Source: Candidatus Shapirobacteria bacterium (GTDB lineage: Bacteria > Patescibacteriota > Microgenomatia > UBA12405). From it: 7,858 nt of DNA. The first letter of the stretch is position 1, and the number at the start of each line of letters is the position of its first letter. Below, one piece after another: positions 1 through 6,579 of the stretch. Location of the stretch: assembly GCA_009885205.1 (NCBI GenBank), contig VFLE01000116.1, positions 1-7,858 of the forward strand. Reading direction: 5' to 3'. The notes under the pieces were generated by a model that saw only the letters and a program-made list of their open reading frames with translations, did not search any database and had not been told where the DNA came from. Made by a program: the position numbers and the translations under genes.

Positions 1-2168
1 AATCCAAGAACATCCTCTATGAAAATTTCTTCCAACGGAATCGCACAATCCTTAAGACTATATGTTTTGTCGCCATATTGAATGTAGGGTCCATATTTCC
101 CCGTTTTTAATAATACATCTTTTCCGTTATATTGTCCAAGATTTTCTTTGGGAATTGCCATCAAATCTTTCAATAAATAGCCACCCGCTTTGGCTTTTTC
201 TATGTCTATTTTCATCCCCTTTTTTACAGAGATATAAGATGGCTGAATTCCAAGACGACGAATCACTGGACCAAATTGTTGAAAAACAAGCTCGTGTTCA
301 GAGTCTATTGGATAAACCGGTTTTTTATCACTTAGCGCCTTGGTGGCCAAAGATTCGATTTCTTTATCACACAGCCCACATATATTATACCAAGGCGTAT
401 CCTTATTGGCTGCGATCTCATCTAGTCCCTCTTCCATCATTCGCGTATAATTATATTCGAATAAGGTATTAAAATGGGCGATTAAAAATTCAATACACAA
501 TATCCCCGTGGACTGAATAACCAATTTTTTCTTTTCTTGTCCGAAAGTCTTTTCTACAAGTAATTTGTCCAAGATCGCATCCGACTTTTTGCAAAATATT
601 AGTCGAAAATCGGTGCATTTCTGTTTTTTTCCTTCTACATCCATGCATTTTACATACCCTCTTTCTTGGATAGTATCAACCAATAGGGCAAATGTAGAAG
701 GTCGACCTATGCCTAGATCCTCTAGTTTTTTAATGAGTGTTGATTCGGTGTAATGACTACATGAATTTCTAACGACAACCAGGCTCTCTATTTTTTCGCA
801 AGGCACTGATTCTCTCGTTTTTTCCGATAAAGCTTGGAAAAAGAGGAGTAGATCTGCGTCTTTTGTATAATTTTCAGGGGCGACTTTTTTCCACCCCAAA
901 AATAGGGGGATTTCCAAGATTGTCGAGTAATACAAGGACGCCTTGGACGAACTATTAGGAGCATGAATTTTTATTTTGGTAGACTTGAATTGTGCTTCTG
1001 CCATACACGACTCGACCGTATTTTTCCAAATAAGCTTATAAAGAGCCCCATTCTTTTTGTCTTTATCTAATTGCTGATCTAGTTCTCGCAAATTCAAATT
1101 AGTCACACGAATCGCTTCGTGTGGATTTGTTTTATCTTTATTCTCTAATTGTCCAAGATTTCCCACATATTTTTCTCCGTATTCTTTTGTTACGAATTTG
1201 TCGAGTTGTTCTAAAAAAACGCCGGAATATTTCGTATTTTCAGTACGCATATATGTAATGTGTCCGTCTTGGTATAAATTTTGGCATATCTGCATCGTCG
1301 TTTTTGGCGAATAATGAAGCGCGTTACTTGCGGCCTGTAGAATACGTGATGTGCTGAACGGAATAGGGGGAGACCTTTTCGTATCTTTCGTTTCTTCTAT
1401 TGTGCATTTGTGAGAATGGGTTTTCGATTTTTCTAAAAATTCTTCCATTTCTTCTTCCTTTTCAAACTCGTGTCCAAGATCAAAAGGTATGTTTTTCGAA
1501 AAAAAATAACCTACCGTTTTATAACGCATTTCCAAAGAAGAGGCCTTTCGTTCGTTTTCGTTATCATATACTAGCCGCAATGCCGGCGTTTGACATCTTC
1601 CTGCGGATAAACTGTTCTCCTTGGAAAAAAAGAGTTTTTTCCAAAGAATTGGCGATATTTTGAACCCCACAATCATGTCTAATACTTGTCGAGCGTGTTG
1701 TGCTTTTACTAACCTCATATTTAGAAGAGTGGGGGATTTCAATGCGTCCAAGATGGCGGGTTTCGTTATTTCGCGAAAAAGAATGCGCGGTGTAGTTCTT
1801 TCAGGAAGACCAAATGTTTCGCAAATATGCCATGCAATCGCTTCCCCCTCTCGATCATCGTCCGTCGCTAGATACACGTTTTCGTGGGGGAATTGCGAAA
1901 TGCTGTCGCGCATATACTCGACGTGACCTTTTTTATCTTGGACAATGGAGAAAGTAATACCGTAATTTTGTTGGGTGTCTATATGTTTTAGTCCATCGAT
2001 TTCTCTGAAATGCCCGCGTGTGGCGATACATTTATAATTCGGTCCAAGATAGGTTTCTATTTTTGCGCATTTTGATGGGGATTCGACGATAATCAAATAG
2101 ATCGCTTCCTCTTTTTTGAATTGATATGTTTTCGCTGCTTGTTTATATACCCGCTTGAATGGGGGCAT
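1..2168 (-). CDS. topA: DNA topoisomerase IA (bacterial type), C-terminal end cut by window edge
   Basis: A type IA topoisomerase nicks one DNA strand through a 5'-phosphotyrosine and passes the other strand, relaxing negative supercoils. I translated the minus strand from the ATG at 2168-2166; it stays open for 722 codons to base 1, so the C-terminus lies outside. Visible motifs: Toprim start LIIVESPSK (residues 25-33, E29); the acidic metal site DDDREGEAIAWH (103-114, with D103, D105 and E107); the catalytic block ITYMRTEN with Tyr306; GIGRPSTFA-type motif farther on; and near the end GKYGPYIQYG, typical of the C-terminal repeats of this family. All catalytic residues are present, so it should be active. 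No upstream in-frame ATG is seen nearby. Homologous enzymes are known in mimivirus-like giant viruses. The gene carries an unusual recurrent 9-mer (separate entry). Zinc-finger repeats, if any, would be past the edge. Confidence 0.95.
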   Translation of the reverse strand, partial: MPPFKRVYKQAAKTYQFKKEEAIYLIIVESPSKCAKIETYLGPNYKCIATRGHFREIDGLKHIDTQQNYGITFSIVQDKKGHVEYMRDSISQFPHENVYLATDDDREGEAIAWHICETFGLPERTTPRILFREITKPAILDALKSPTLLNMRLVKAQHARQVLDMIVGFKISPILWKKLFFSKENSLSAGRCQTPALRLVYDNENERKASSLEMRYKTVGYFFSKNIPFDLGHEFEKEEEMEEFLEKSKTHSHKCTIEETKDTKRSPPIPFSTSRILQAASNALHYSPKTTMQICQNLYQDGHITYMRTENTKYSGVFLEQLDKFVTKEYGEKYVGNLGQLENKDKTNPHEAIRVTNLNLRELDQQLDKDKKNGALYKLIWKNTVESCMAEAQFKSTKIKIHAPNSSSKASLYYSTILEIPLFLGWKKVAPENYTKDADLLLFFQALSEKTRESVPCEKIESLVVVRNSCSHYTESTLIKKLEDLGIGRPSTFALLVDTIQERGYVKCMDVEGKKQKCTDFRLIFCKKSDAILDKLLVEKTFGQEKKKLVIQSTGILCIEFLIAHFNTLFEYNYTRMMEEGLDEIAANKDTPWYNICGLCDKEIESLATKALSDKKPVYPIDSEHELVFQQFGPVIRRLGIQPSYISVKKGMKIDIEKAKAGGYLLKDLMAIPKENLGQYNGKDVLLKTGKYGPYIQYGDKTYSLKDCAIPLEEIFIEDVLG
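134..2050. repeat. Dispersed 9-mer GTCCAAGAT, seven exact copies within the topoisomerase gene
   Basis: Exact copies on the plus strand are at 134-142, 567-575, 1151-1159, 1472-1480, 1746-1754 and 2042-2050, with one inverted copy at 1935-1943. A one-mismatch copy (TTCCAAGAT) is at 912-920. Read in the gene's frame they encode different peptides: NLGQ twice, DLGH, YLGP, ILDK, ILDA, and VQD for the inverted copy. The repetition is therefore at the DNA level and not a protein repeat. About 0.02 copies would be expected by chance on both strands with equal base frequencies. I found no exact copy in the other 5.7 kb; the nearest there is a one-mismatch copy at 5191-5199. Function unknown. Confidence 0.7.
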
Positions 2169-2205
2169 ATGTGGTAGATAAATAACATGTGCAGATATGT
2201 TTATT

Positions 2206-2230
2206 TTATTTTTTATATAATAAAAAATAA
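2206..2230 (-). terminator. A/T-only hairpin after the FkbM gene
   Basis: A perfect 10-bp inverted repeat (TTATTTTTTA / TAAAAAATAA, arms 2206-2215 and 2221-2230) has a 5-nt loop. It starts 18 nt after the FkbM stop codon and lies between that gene and the topoisomerase start. The position fits the hairpin signals that set mRNA 3' ends in mimivirus. Because the stem is all A/T, chance is more likely here than for the other hairpins. The spacer 2169-2248 shows nothing else convincing. Confidence 0.45.
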
Positions 2231-2248
2231 CAATTTCTAAAATCCGTA

Positions 2249-2878
2249 TTACTCTAGAATATACAAAGCATCCCCCCAACCGTGAACCGTTATATTAGTT
2301 GCGACTCGTTTAAAATTATATTGTGATAAAAACTCGTCAATTTCAGAAATTAACCCGCATTTTTTATATAATTCCTTTTCGTTTACTTCTAAATATATCG
2401 CTTGCGCGTATTTAATCGATTGAGTAGCACCTTTTAATGCCATTAATTCTGCACCTTGAATATCGAAATTCCAGAAATTATATTTGGATGCATCGATGCC
2501 GTTTCTTTCAAAAAAAGTGTCGATTGTAATGCTTTTTTGGTTTATTGTGTCGACGTAAACGACTGACGGGTGTTCTTGTGAATGAGTTCCAAATTCTAAT
2601 ACACTTGACGATTGCACGTTATTCGAAATGTTGAATGTAATTTCCTCGTCGTCTTTATCCGTTATTACGGCGTTGTATACATTTGGTATTCCTTTGTTTG
2701 TCGCTTCGCTTACTTTCGAAGGTATCGCGTCAATCCATAAAACGTCCTCGTTTTTTAAATCCAACGCGTTGTAGAAAGTTAATTCCTCGCATTCATGTGC
2801 GCCTATATGAAATCCGCCAATAATATTGATGTTTTTTGATAATAAGATTTGCTTAATTTCGTCAAATCCGATAAGCAT
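2249..2878 (-). CDS. FkbM-family SAM-dependent methyltransferase
   Basis: Probable O-methyltransferase of 209 aa; FkbM-family enzymes methylate hydroxyls on sugars and polyketides using S-adenosylmethionine. Numbered from the ATG at 2878: the SAM-binding loop GGFHIGAHE (21-29), the acidic residue of WIDAIP (D50), and the family signature FDIQGAELMALKGA (from about residue 138), followed by IYLEVNEKELYKKCG and a C-terminal strand region. The length is normal for the compact viral and bacterial forms. I chose the ATG at 2878 because the frame extends to 2920 only through a TTG, and the 30 bases before 2878 are AT-rich leader-like sequence. No transmembrane segment or signal peptide is visible. 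With the glycosyltransferase at 4976-5899 it suggests glycan decoration, but the acceptor is unknown. No AAAATTGA is found upstream. Confidence 0.88.
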   Translation of the reverse strand: MLIGFDEIKQILLSKNINIIGGFHIGAHECEELTFYNALDLKNEDVLWIDAIPSKVSEATNKGIPNVYNAVITDKDDEEITFNISNNVQSSSVLEFGTHSQEHPSVVYVDTINQKSITIDTFFERNGIDASKYNFWNFDIQGAELMALKGATQSIKYAQAIYLEVNEKELYKKCGLISEIDEFLSQYNFKRVATNITVHGWGDALYILE

Positions 2879-2905
2879 ATATATTAATTTATTGACAAAA
2901 GTAAA

Positions 2906-3081
2906 ATGATTTGAACGCAAGAAAACCTATCGTTACGAGTTTATCTAACGGTAGTTTTATTTTGATAATATATTCTTTGAAAGCCAATAATAGCGCAAAC
3001 GTCGGACACGGAGGAAAAAAAAGAAAACAAACATACCGAAAAAAGAGTTCCAAGAAAAGGAAAACGAATCGCCGACGATAA
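2906..3081 (+). pseudogene. Small Lys/Arg-rich protein, start lost or frameshifted
   Basis: A plus-strand frame is open from 2905 to the TAA at 3079-3081 and ends in a strongly basic tail: GGKKRKQTYRKK (3013-3048), then more Lys/Arg up to NRRR. Before the tail is NARKPIVTSLSNGSFILIIYS, a short hydrophobic stretch. No ATG lies in this frame. An ATG at 2906-2908 is followed by ATT TGA; inserting one base right after it would join it to the open frame and give about 58 aa. Options are a one-base deletion (real or a sequencing error), a non-ATG start (TTG at 2911), or a decayed gene. Short proteins with such basic tails are common in giant viruses. The minus-strand frame over this region is a shadow. 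I know no function. Confidence 0.45.
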
Positions 3082-3122
3082 ATATTCGTATAAAATGCGA
3101 CGTGAAACAATATAAAACTATT

Positions 3123-3150
3123 TTGACATATACTATGTACAATATGTCAA
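3123..3150. other. Inverted repeat over the ribonuclease start codons
   Basis: Perfect 9-bp arms TTGACATAT (3123-3131) and ATATGTCAA (3142-3150) enclose a 10-nt loop. The loop holds the first in-frame ATG (3135) of the ribonuclease gene and the right arm holds the second (3144). It could be the mRNA 3'-end hairpin of the small basic gene, whose stop is 41 nt upstream, or a structure over the ribonuclease start. It could also be chance in AT-rich DNA. Confidence 0.35.
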
Positions 3151-4913
3151 CAAATTCATTAAAAATAAAGATTTTAATATCCGACCGGAATTATACGGAT
3201 TGGTCGTTTCAAGATTTAGACACAAATGCAGAAATACCCAAGGATTCTATCCTTTTTTCCGACATTGTCGTTGATCCTGTCCAAGCCCATCTTTTTTCTA
3301 CGGATGTGTTTGAAATTGCGAATTCCAAAATTCAAATTGTCCATTCTCCGGTTCGAACTAAATCCGCAGTTTACGCGGGCGTTTTACAATTGGATTCAGG
3401 TAAAACATATGGGCGCACAGCAAATAAAAAACGTTTGTTGTACAAATGCATGCCAGACGATATTCGTCTCCCTGCGTTTTTGATTCCCTATGAATTGAAA
3501 CTTGGATTCGAAAAAAAGATTAAAAATAAATATGTTGTATTTCGATACGAAGAATGGAGAGACAAACATCCGCAAGGTCTATTGGTTGAAACCCTGGGAG
3601 ATGTTGATAGCTTGGACGTTTTTTATGAATATCAGTTATATTGCAAAAGTCTACACATCCCCATTAACGAAATAACGAGCCAGGCTCGATTTGCGCTAAA
3701 CAAAAAAACGCACCAAGAATACATAAATCAAATTGTTGCGAATCCCGATTTTTCTATACAAGATAGGAGGAAAGATTATATTTTTACGATTGATCCAAGA
3801 GGAAGCCTGGATTTTGACGATGGGTTTTCGATATCTCGAATGCCGGATGGAAGACGAAAAATAAGCGTTTATATTGCGAATGTAGCGGTTTGGTTAGAAA
3901 CGTTGGGACTTTGGAAATCTTTTTCGCAGCGTGTAGCGACAATTTATTTGCCCGATCGACGCAGACCCATGCTCCCAAGCATTTTGTCGGAGGCTTTATG
4001 TAGTTTACAAGAGGGGCAGCCCAGATTCGCTTTTGTCATGGATGTAATTATTGAGGAGGATGGATCCATATGTAGAGATTCGCTTGATGCAAATAAAATA
4101 AATTTTTCCAACGCCCTTATCCAAGTTTCTAAAAATTATCGGTACGAAGAAGATCAATTGTATGCAGACTCTTGCTATAGAGATTTGTTTGAGATTACGA
4201 ATCGAAGAGATTCTTTTGTAACAAATAGCCATGATGTTGTTTCTTATTGGATGGTTCAAATGAATAAAATATGCGCTTCCCTATTGGCCGATAAAAAAAG
4301 GGGCATTTTCAGGTCCGTTACTTTTCTGGGAAAGGAAGAAAATATCCACGTGGATCAAAGCGTCGACCCAGAATGTAGGCGAGTTATTCAAAATTGGAAC
4401 AATACAATTGGACAATATTTATTGTATACGGAAGATTCCTCGAAATTTCAACACAAATTAATGGATTTGGAAAAATACATTCACATTACAAGTCCTATAC
4501 GAAGGTTGGTGGATTTGTTGAATCAAATGCTATTTGGCTCTTTATTTATGGATACGCATTTTTCTGTAGATGCAACTGCATTTATGGAAAATTGGTTGAA
4601 CCGAATGGATTATATAAATGCGTCTATGCGATCAATTCGAAAAATTCAAAATGAATGTGATTTACTTTATAAATGTAGCGAAAATCCAGAATTATTGGAA
4701 GGAATATATAGAGGATATATTTTTGATAAGTTGACGAAAAACGATGGGTCAATTTCATTTATGGTGTATTTAGAAGAATGGAAGATGTTGTCTCGCGTAA
4801 CCCTTAATTCTGATACTGTGAAAAATTATTCTTATTGTAAATTCAAACTTTTTTTATTTGAAGATGAAGACAAAACCAAGAAAAAGATACGACTTCAGCT
4901 AATATCGTTATAA
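3135..4913 (+). CDS. RNB-domain 3'-5' exoribonuclease (Dis3/Rrp44/RNase R type)
   Basis: Processive 3'-to-5' exoribonuclease of the RNase II/R superfamily, 592 aa. The catalytic motif TIDPRGSLDFDDG is complete (D220, D226, D228, D229), and its IDP form is like eukaryotic Dis3/Rrp44. Also present are YLPDRRRPMLP (271-281) with LSEALCSLQEG, and YIHITSPIRR (448-457), whose R456 matches the catalytic Arg of E. coli RNase II. Before the RNB domain, RLPAFLIPYE and KYVVFRYEEW...LVETLG resemble the second cold-shock domain of Dis3. The last ~70 residues look like a reduced S1 domain. There is no PIN domain. The frame opens earlier at a GTG (3102), but a eukaryotic virus should use an ATG. I took the first, 3135; 3144 (MSTNSLKIKILISDRNY) is equally possible. 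It probably degrades viral or host RNA. Confidence 0.93.
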   Translation: MYNMSTNSLKIKILISDRNYTDWSFQDLDTNAEIPKDSILFSDIVVDPVQAHLFSTDVFEIANSKIQIVHSPVRTKSAVYAGVLQLDSGKTYGRTANKKRLLYKCMPDDIRLPAFLIPYELKLGFEKKIKNKYVVFRYEEWRDKHPQGLLVETLGDVDSLDVFYEYQLYCKSLHIPINEITSQARFALNKKTHQEYINQIVANPDFSIQDRRKDYIFTIDPRGSLDFDDGFSISRMPDGRRKISVYIANVAVWLETLGLWKSFSQRVATIYLPDRRRPMLPSILSEALCSLQEGQPRFAFVMDVIIEEDGSICRDSLDANKINFSNALIQVSKNYRYEEDQLYADSCYRDLFEITNRRDSFVTNSHDVVSYWMVQMNKICASLLADKKRGIFRSVTFLGKEENIHVDQSVDPECRRVIQNWNNTIGQYLLYTEDSSKFQHKLMDLEKYIHITSPIRRLVDLLNQMLFGSLFMDTHFSVDATAFMENWLNRMDYINASMRSIRKIQNECDLLYKCSENPELLEGIYRGYIFDKLTKNDGSISFMVYLEEWKMLSRVTLNSDTVKNYSYCKFKLFLFEDEDKTKKKIRLQLISL

Positions 4914-4916
4914 ATA

Positions 4917-4940
4917 TTCGCAGATTTATTTTTCTGCGAA
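4917..4940 (+). terminator. Hairpin 3 nt after the ribonuclease stop
   Basis: Perfect 7-bp stem TTCGCAG / CTGCGAA (4917-4923 and 4934-4940) with a T-rich 10-nt loop, directly after the TAA at 4911-4913. It has mixed bases, so chance is less likely than for the A/T stems. It fits the mimivirus-type hairpin that sets the mRNA 3' end. The rest of the spacer to 4975 is AT-rich and should hold the glycosyltransferase promoter; I see no AAAATTGA there. Confidence 0.6.
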
Positions 4941-4975
4941 CTGAAATTTATAGCTATAATGTAGCAAACGCAATA

Positions 4976-5899
4976 ATGAATAATTCTTATGAAGTTTTAT
5001 TGATTCTTTTTATACCAATTCTATTATTTTTAATAATAAGATGTCCTTGGATAAGAAATTTGGCAACCCAAAAAAAAGAGGCCTTTTCCGATAGCGACCC
5101 GATGTTTACTCCAATATATAGTAAAATACCGAATGTCATTTGGACTTTTTGGGAAGGTGATGAAACCGAATTGATAACGCGATGCATTGGATCTTGGAAA
5201 AAATACAATCCTGAGTACAAAGTAATCGTATTGAACAAGGGAAATTTAGCGGAATATTTCCCGGAAGATGACATTTCCGGTATTCCCCATACCGGAGACT
5301 TTATACAACGATATTCTGATTTTGTTCGCGTAAATGCATTGAAAAGACACGGGGGAATTTGGATGGATGCGTCTATTATTTGCCAGGCTCCTTTAACGTG
5401 GGTTCATGACATCCAAAAAGAAAAAAACGTGAATTTTATAGGTTATTATCGCGACGGGTTTTCTATTCCAGAGTATAAACAGTCAGCCCCTATTGTAGAA
5501 AACTGGTTTTTTGCATGCACCAGAGGATCGCAATATGTAGTCGATTGGTACGATGAAATGCTTAGATTTGCAAGTGTCGAAAAAATAGAAAATTATTTGG
5601 AAATGCTTAAAAAGGAAAATGTCAGTTTCCAAGAAGTTCCACCAGAAAGATATGATTATTTGGTCATGTATATTATCGCATCTTCAATCTTGCAAAAAGG
5701 AAAAAATGAATATAAGGTTAATTTAATAAAAGCAGACGACACCACTTTGCGTCATTGGATTATGCACGGGTTTGATTCGGATAAAGGCGCAAACGAATTG
5801 GTCGAAAATAATTCATCTCATCGCAATGAGCCTCTTATAAAAATTGTTGGCGTTGTTCGCGATGCGTTAAAAGGATATAATATAAGGGGGCTTTTTTAA
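4976..5899 (+). CDS. Membrane-anchored glycosyltransferase (capsular polysaccharide / GT32-like)
   Basis: Predicted sugar transferase of 307 aa. An N-terminal hydrophobic segment (about residues 7-22, LLILFIPILLFLIIRC) is probably a signal anchor, making it a type II membrane protein with its catalytic domain in the ER/Golgi lumen or equivalent. Catalytic-domain landmarks are IPNVIWTFWEGD (51-62), SWKKYNPEYKVIVLN (73-87) and the family core YSDFVRVNALKRHGGIWMDASI (113-134). The core usually carries the metal/nucleotide-sugar-binding acidic motif; here it is a single Asp131 in DAS, as in the capsular polysaccharide synthesis type, not a full DxD. It follows the ribonuclease on the same strand by 62 bp and converges on eIF1A with 2 bp between stops. 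Donor and acceptor are unknown. The nearby FkbM methyltransferase suggests a shared role in making virion or surface glycans. Confidence 0.88.
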   Translation: MNNSYEVLLILFIPILLFLIIRCPWIRNLATQKKEAFSDSDPMFTPIYSKIPNVIWTFWEGDETELITRCIGSWKKYNPEYKVIVLNKGNLAEYFPEDDISGIPHTGDFIQRYSDFVRVNALKRHGGIWMDASIICQAPLTWVHDIQKEKNVNFIGYYRDGFSIPEYKQSAPIVENWFFACTRGSQYVVDWYDEMLRFASVEKIENYLEMLKKENVSFQEVPPERYDYLVMYIIASSILQKGKNEYKVNLIKADDTTLRHWIMHGFDSDKGANELVENNSSHRNEPLIKIVGVVRDALKGYNIRGLF

Positions 5900-5907
5900 A
5901 ATTATAT
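5875..5907. terminator. Possible shared hairpin at two convergent gene ends
   Basis: Arms ATATAAT (5875-5881) and ATTATAT (5901-5907) form a 7-bp A/T stem. The 19-nt loop contains GGGGGC and T6. It overlaps both stop codons (5897-5899 plus; 5902-5904 minus), so one structure could define the ends of both mRNAs. The stem is weak and A/T only. Confidence 0.35.
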
Positions 5908-6408
5908 ATCGTCAATTGATACCGATTCCATCTCAAGCATCTCTGACAAAAGCATGCCATACGTCGTATTTGTTGATTCTGTTGGCATAACGGCTTCATT
6001 TGTAAATTCAACATCCGACGTAGGATCTGCTTTCAATTGCGAATCGAATTTTGATATATTTATCTTTGGATTATTTCGAAGTTGCGAAATTTCATCCGCG
6101 TCATATACATCTAGCAAATCACAATTTTTTGGTGAGCTTTCCCAGTCGCGCATTCCCGCTAAAATAATCGACGAATTTGCGACAACGTTGTTTTTTTTGT
6201 TTCTAGACCTGAACTTTCCGCGAATATGACAAAGAAGGCTGAGTCCATTGCTCGTGGTAACCATGCACATTCCATTTCCTAGTAGTTTTGTCACAATTGC
6301 ATACTGTTCTTGGTCATTTTCAGATAGCCGCAGGGCAGATTTCCCGGAAGATACAAACTTTCGTGCGACTGATTTATGCGAACTTCCGCCGGTAGTATTC
6401 TTTACCAT
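5902..6408 (-). CDS. Translation initiation factor eIF1A
   Basis: Viral homologue of eIF1A, the factor that binds the 40S A site, promotes scanning and helps subunit joining; 168 aa against about 144 in human. A basic N-terminal tail (MVKNTTGG..., to about residue 30) leads into the S1-like OB fold: QEQYAIVTKLLGNG (33-46), LCHIRGKFR (59-67, the RNA-binding signature), IILAGMRD (81-88) and VYDADEISQLR (101-111). A long acidic/polar C-terminal region ends in IDDI (165-168), the same four residues that end cellular eIF1A and dock on eIF5B. The ATG at 6408 is the natural start. An AAAATTGA early-type promoter lies 44 nt upstream and a 16-bp palindrome in between. Early expression to steer host ribosomes to viral mRNA is a reasonable inference. 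Confidence 0.95.
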   Translation of the reverse strand: MVKNTTGGSSHKSVARKFVSSGKSALRLSENDQEQYAIVTKLLGNGMCMVTTSNGLSLLCHIRGKFRSRNKKNNVVANSSIILAGMRDWESSPKNCDLLDVYDADEISQLRNNPKINISKFDSQLKADPTSDVEFTNEAVMPTESTNTTYGMLLSEMLEMESVSIDDI

Positions 6409-6419
6409 TTTATACTATG

Positions 6420-6435
6420 TGTTATAATTATAACA
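6420..6435. promoter_or_regulatory. 16-bp perfect palindrome in the eIF1A leader
   Basis: TGTTATAATTATAACA is fully self-complementary, starts 11 nt before the eIF1A ATG and lies between it and the AAAATTGA element. It could be a binding site for a dimeric regulator or a transcription start region; a role is not shown. Confidence 0.4.
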
Positions 6436-6452
6436 AACAGTACACATAAGAA

Positions 6453-6460
6453 TCAATTTT
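6453..6460 (-). promoter_or_regulatory. Early promoter octamer AAAATTGA for eIF1A
   Basis: TCAATTTT on the plus strand reads AAAATTGA towards eIF1A, with 44 nt between it and the ATG. This is the mimivirus early promoter at its usual distance. I found only one other exact copy in the window (7670-7677), in the same orientation and at a similar distance from its gene. Confidence 0.7.
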
Positions 6461-6544
6461 ATGAGAAAAAAAAGTGATTATTAAATAAATTACACAAAAC
6501 AAATCGAGACTTTCTAAAAAGGTGACAAAGTATTTTTCTCTAAG

Positions 6545-6579
6545 GGAGGGATTTTAAGGGAACCGTAGGTTCCCTTAAA
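6545..6579 (-). terminator. 12-bp hairpin at the end of the GC-rich gene, left inverted-repeat arm
   Basis: Perfect 12-bp stem TTTAAGGGAACC / GGTTCCCTTAAA (6553-6564 and 6568-6579) with a 3-nt loop. It overlaps the TAA stop (6577-6575) of the minus-strand gene and so is a good candidate for its mRNA 3'-end signal. The outer sequence GGAGGGATTTTAAGGGAACC (6545-6564) recurs inverted at 7729-7748 with one difference. The rest of the 6409-6574 spacer holds the eIF1A promoter and nothing gene-like. Confidence 0.65.

Noticed and set aside
62..1926. Several plus-strand frames (62-472, 565-753, 1400-1663, 1621-1926)
   Set aside because: All lie antisense to the topoisomerase, whose motifs are clear, and none shows a recognisable domain.
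2175..2180. TATCTA upstream of the topoisomerase as a late promoter
   Set aside because: Only 6 nt before the ATG and too short to be meaningful in AT-rich sequence.
2879..2920. 14-residue N-terminal extension of FkbM
   Set aside because: It requires a TTG start and reads through AT-rich leader-like sequence overlapping the small basic frame.
3102..3134. N-terminal extension of the ribonuclease
   Set aside because: It begins at a GTG; non-ATG starts are not expected for a virus using eukaryotic translation. A short ATG frame at 3095 ends after six codons.
2889..3142. Minus-strand frames rich in Phe/Tyr/Leu upstream of FkbM
   Set aside because: Composition is that of an antisense shadow of the Lys/Arg-rich plus-strand frame; no domain is visible.
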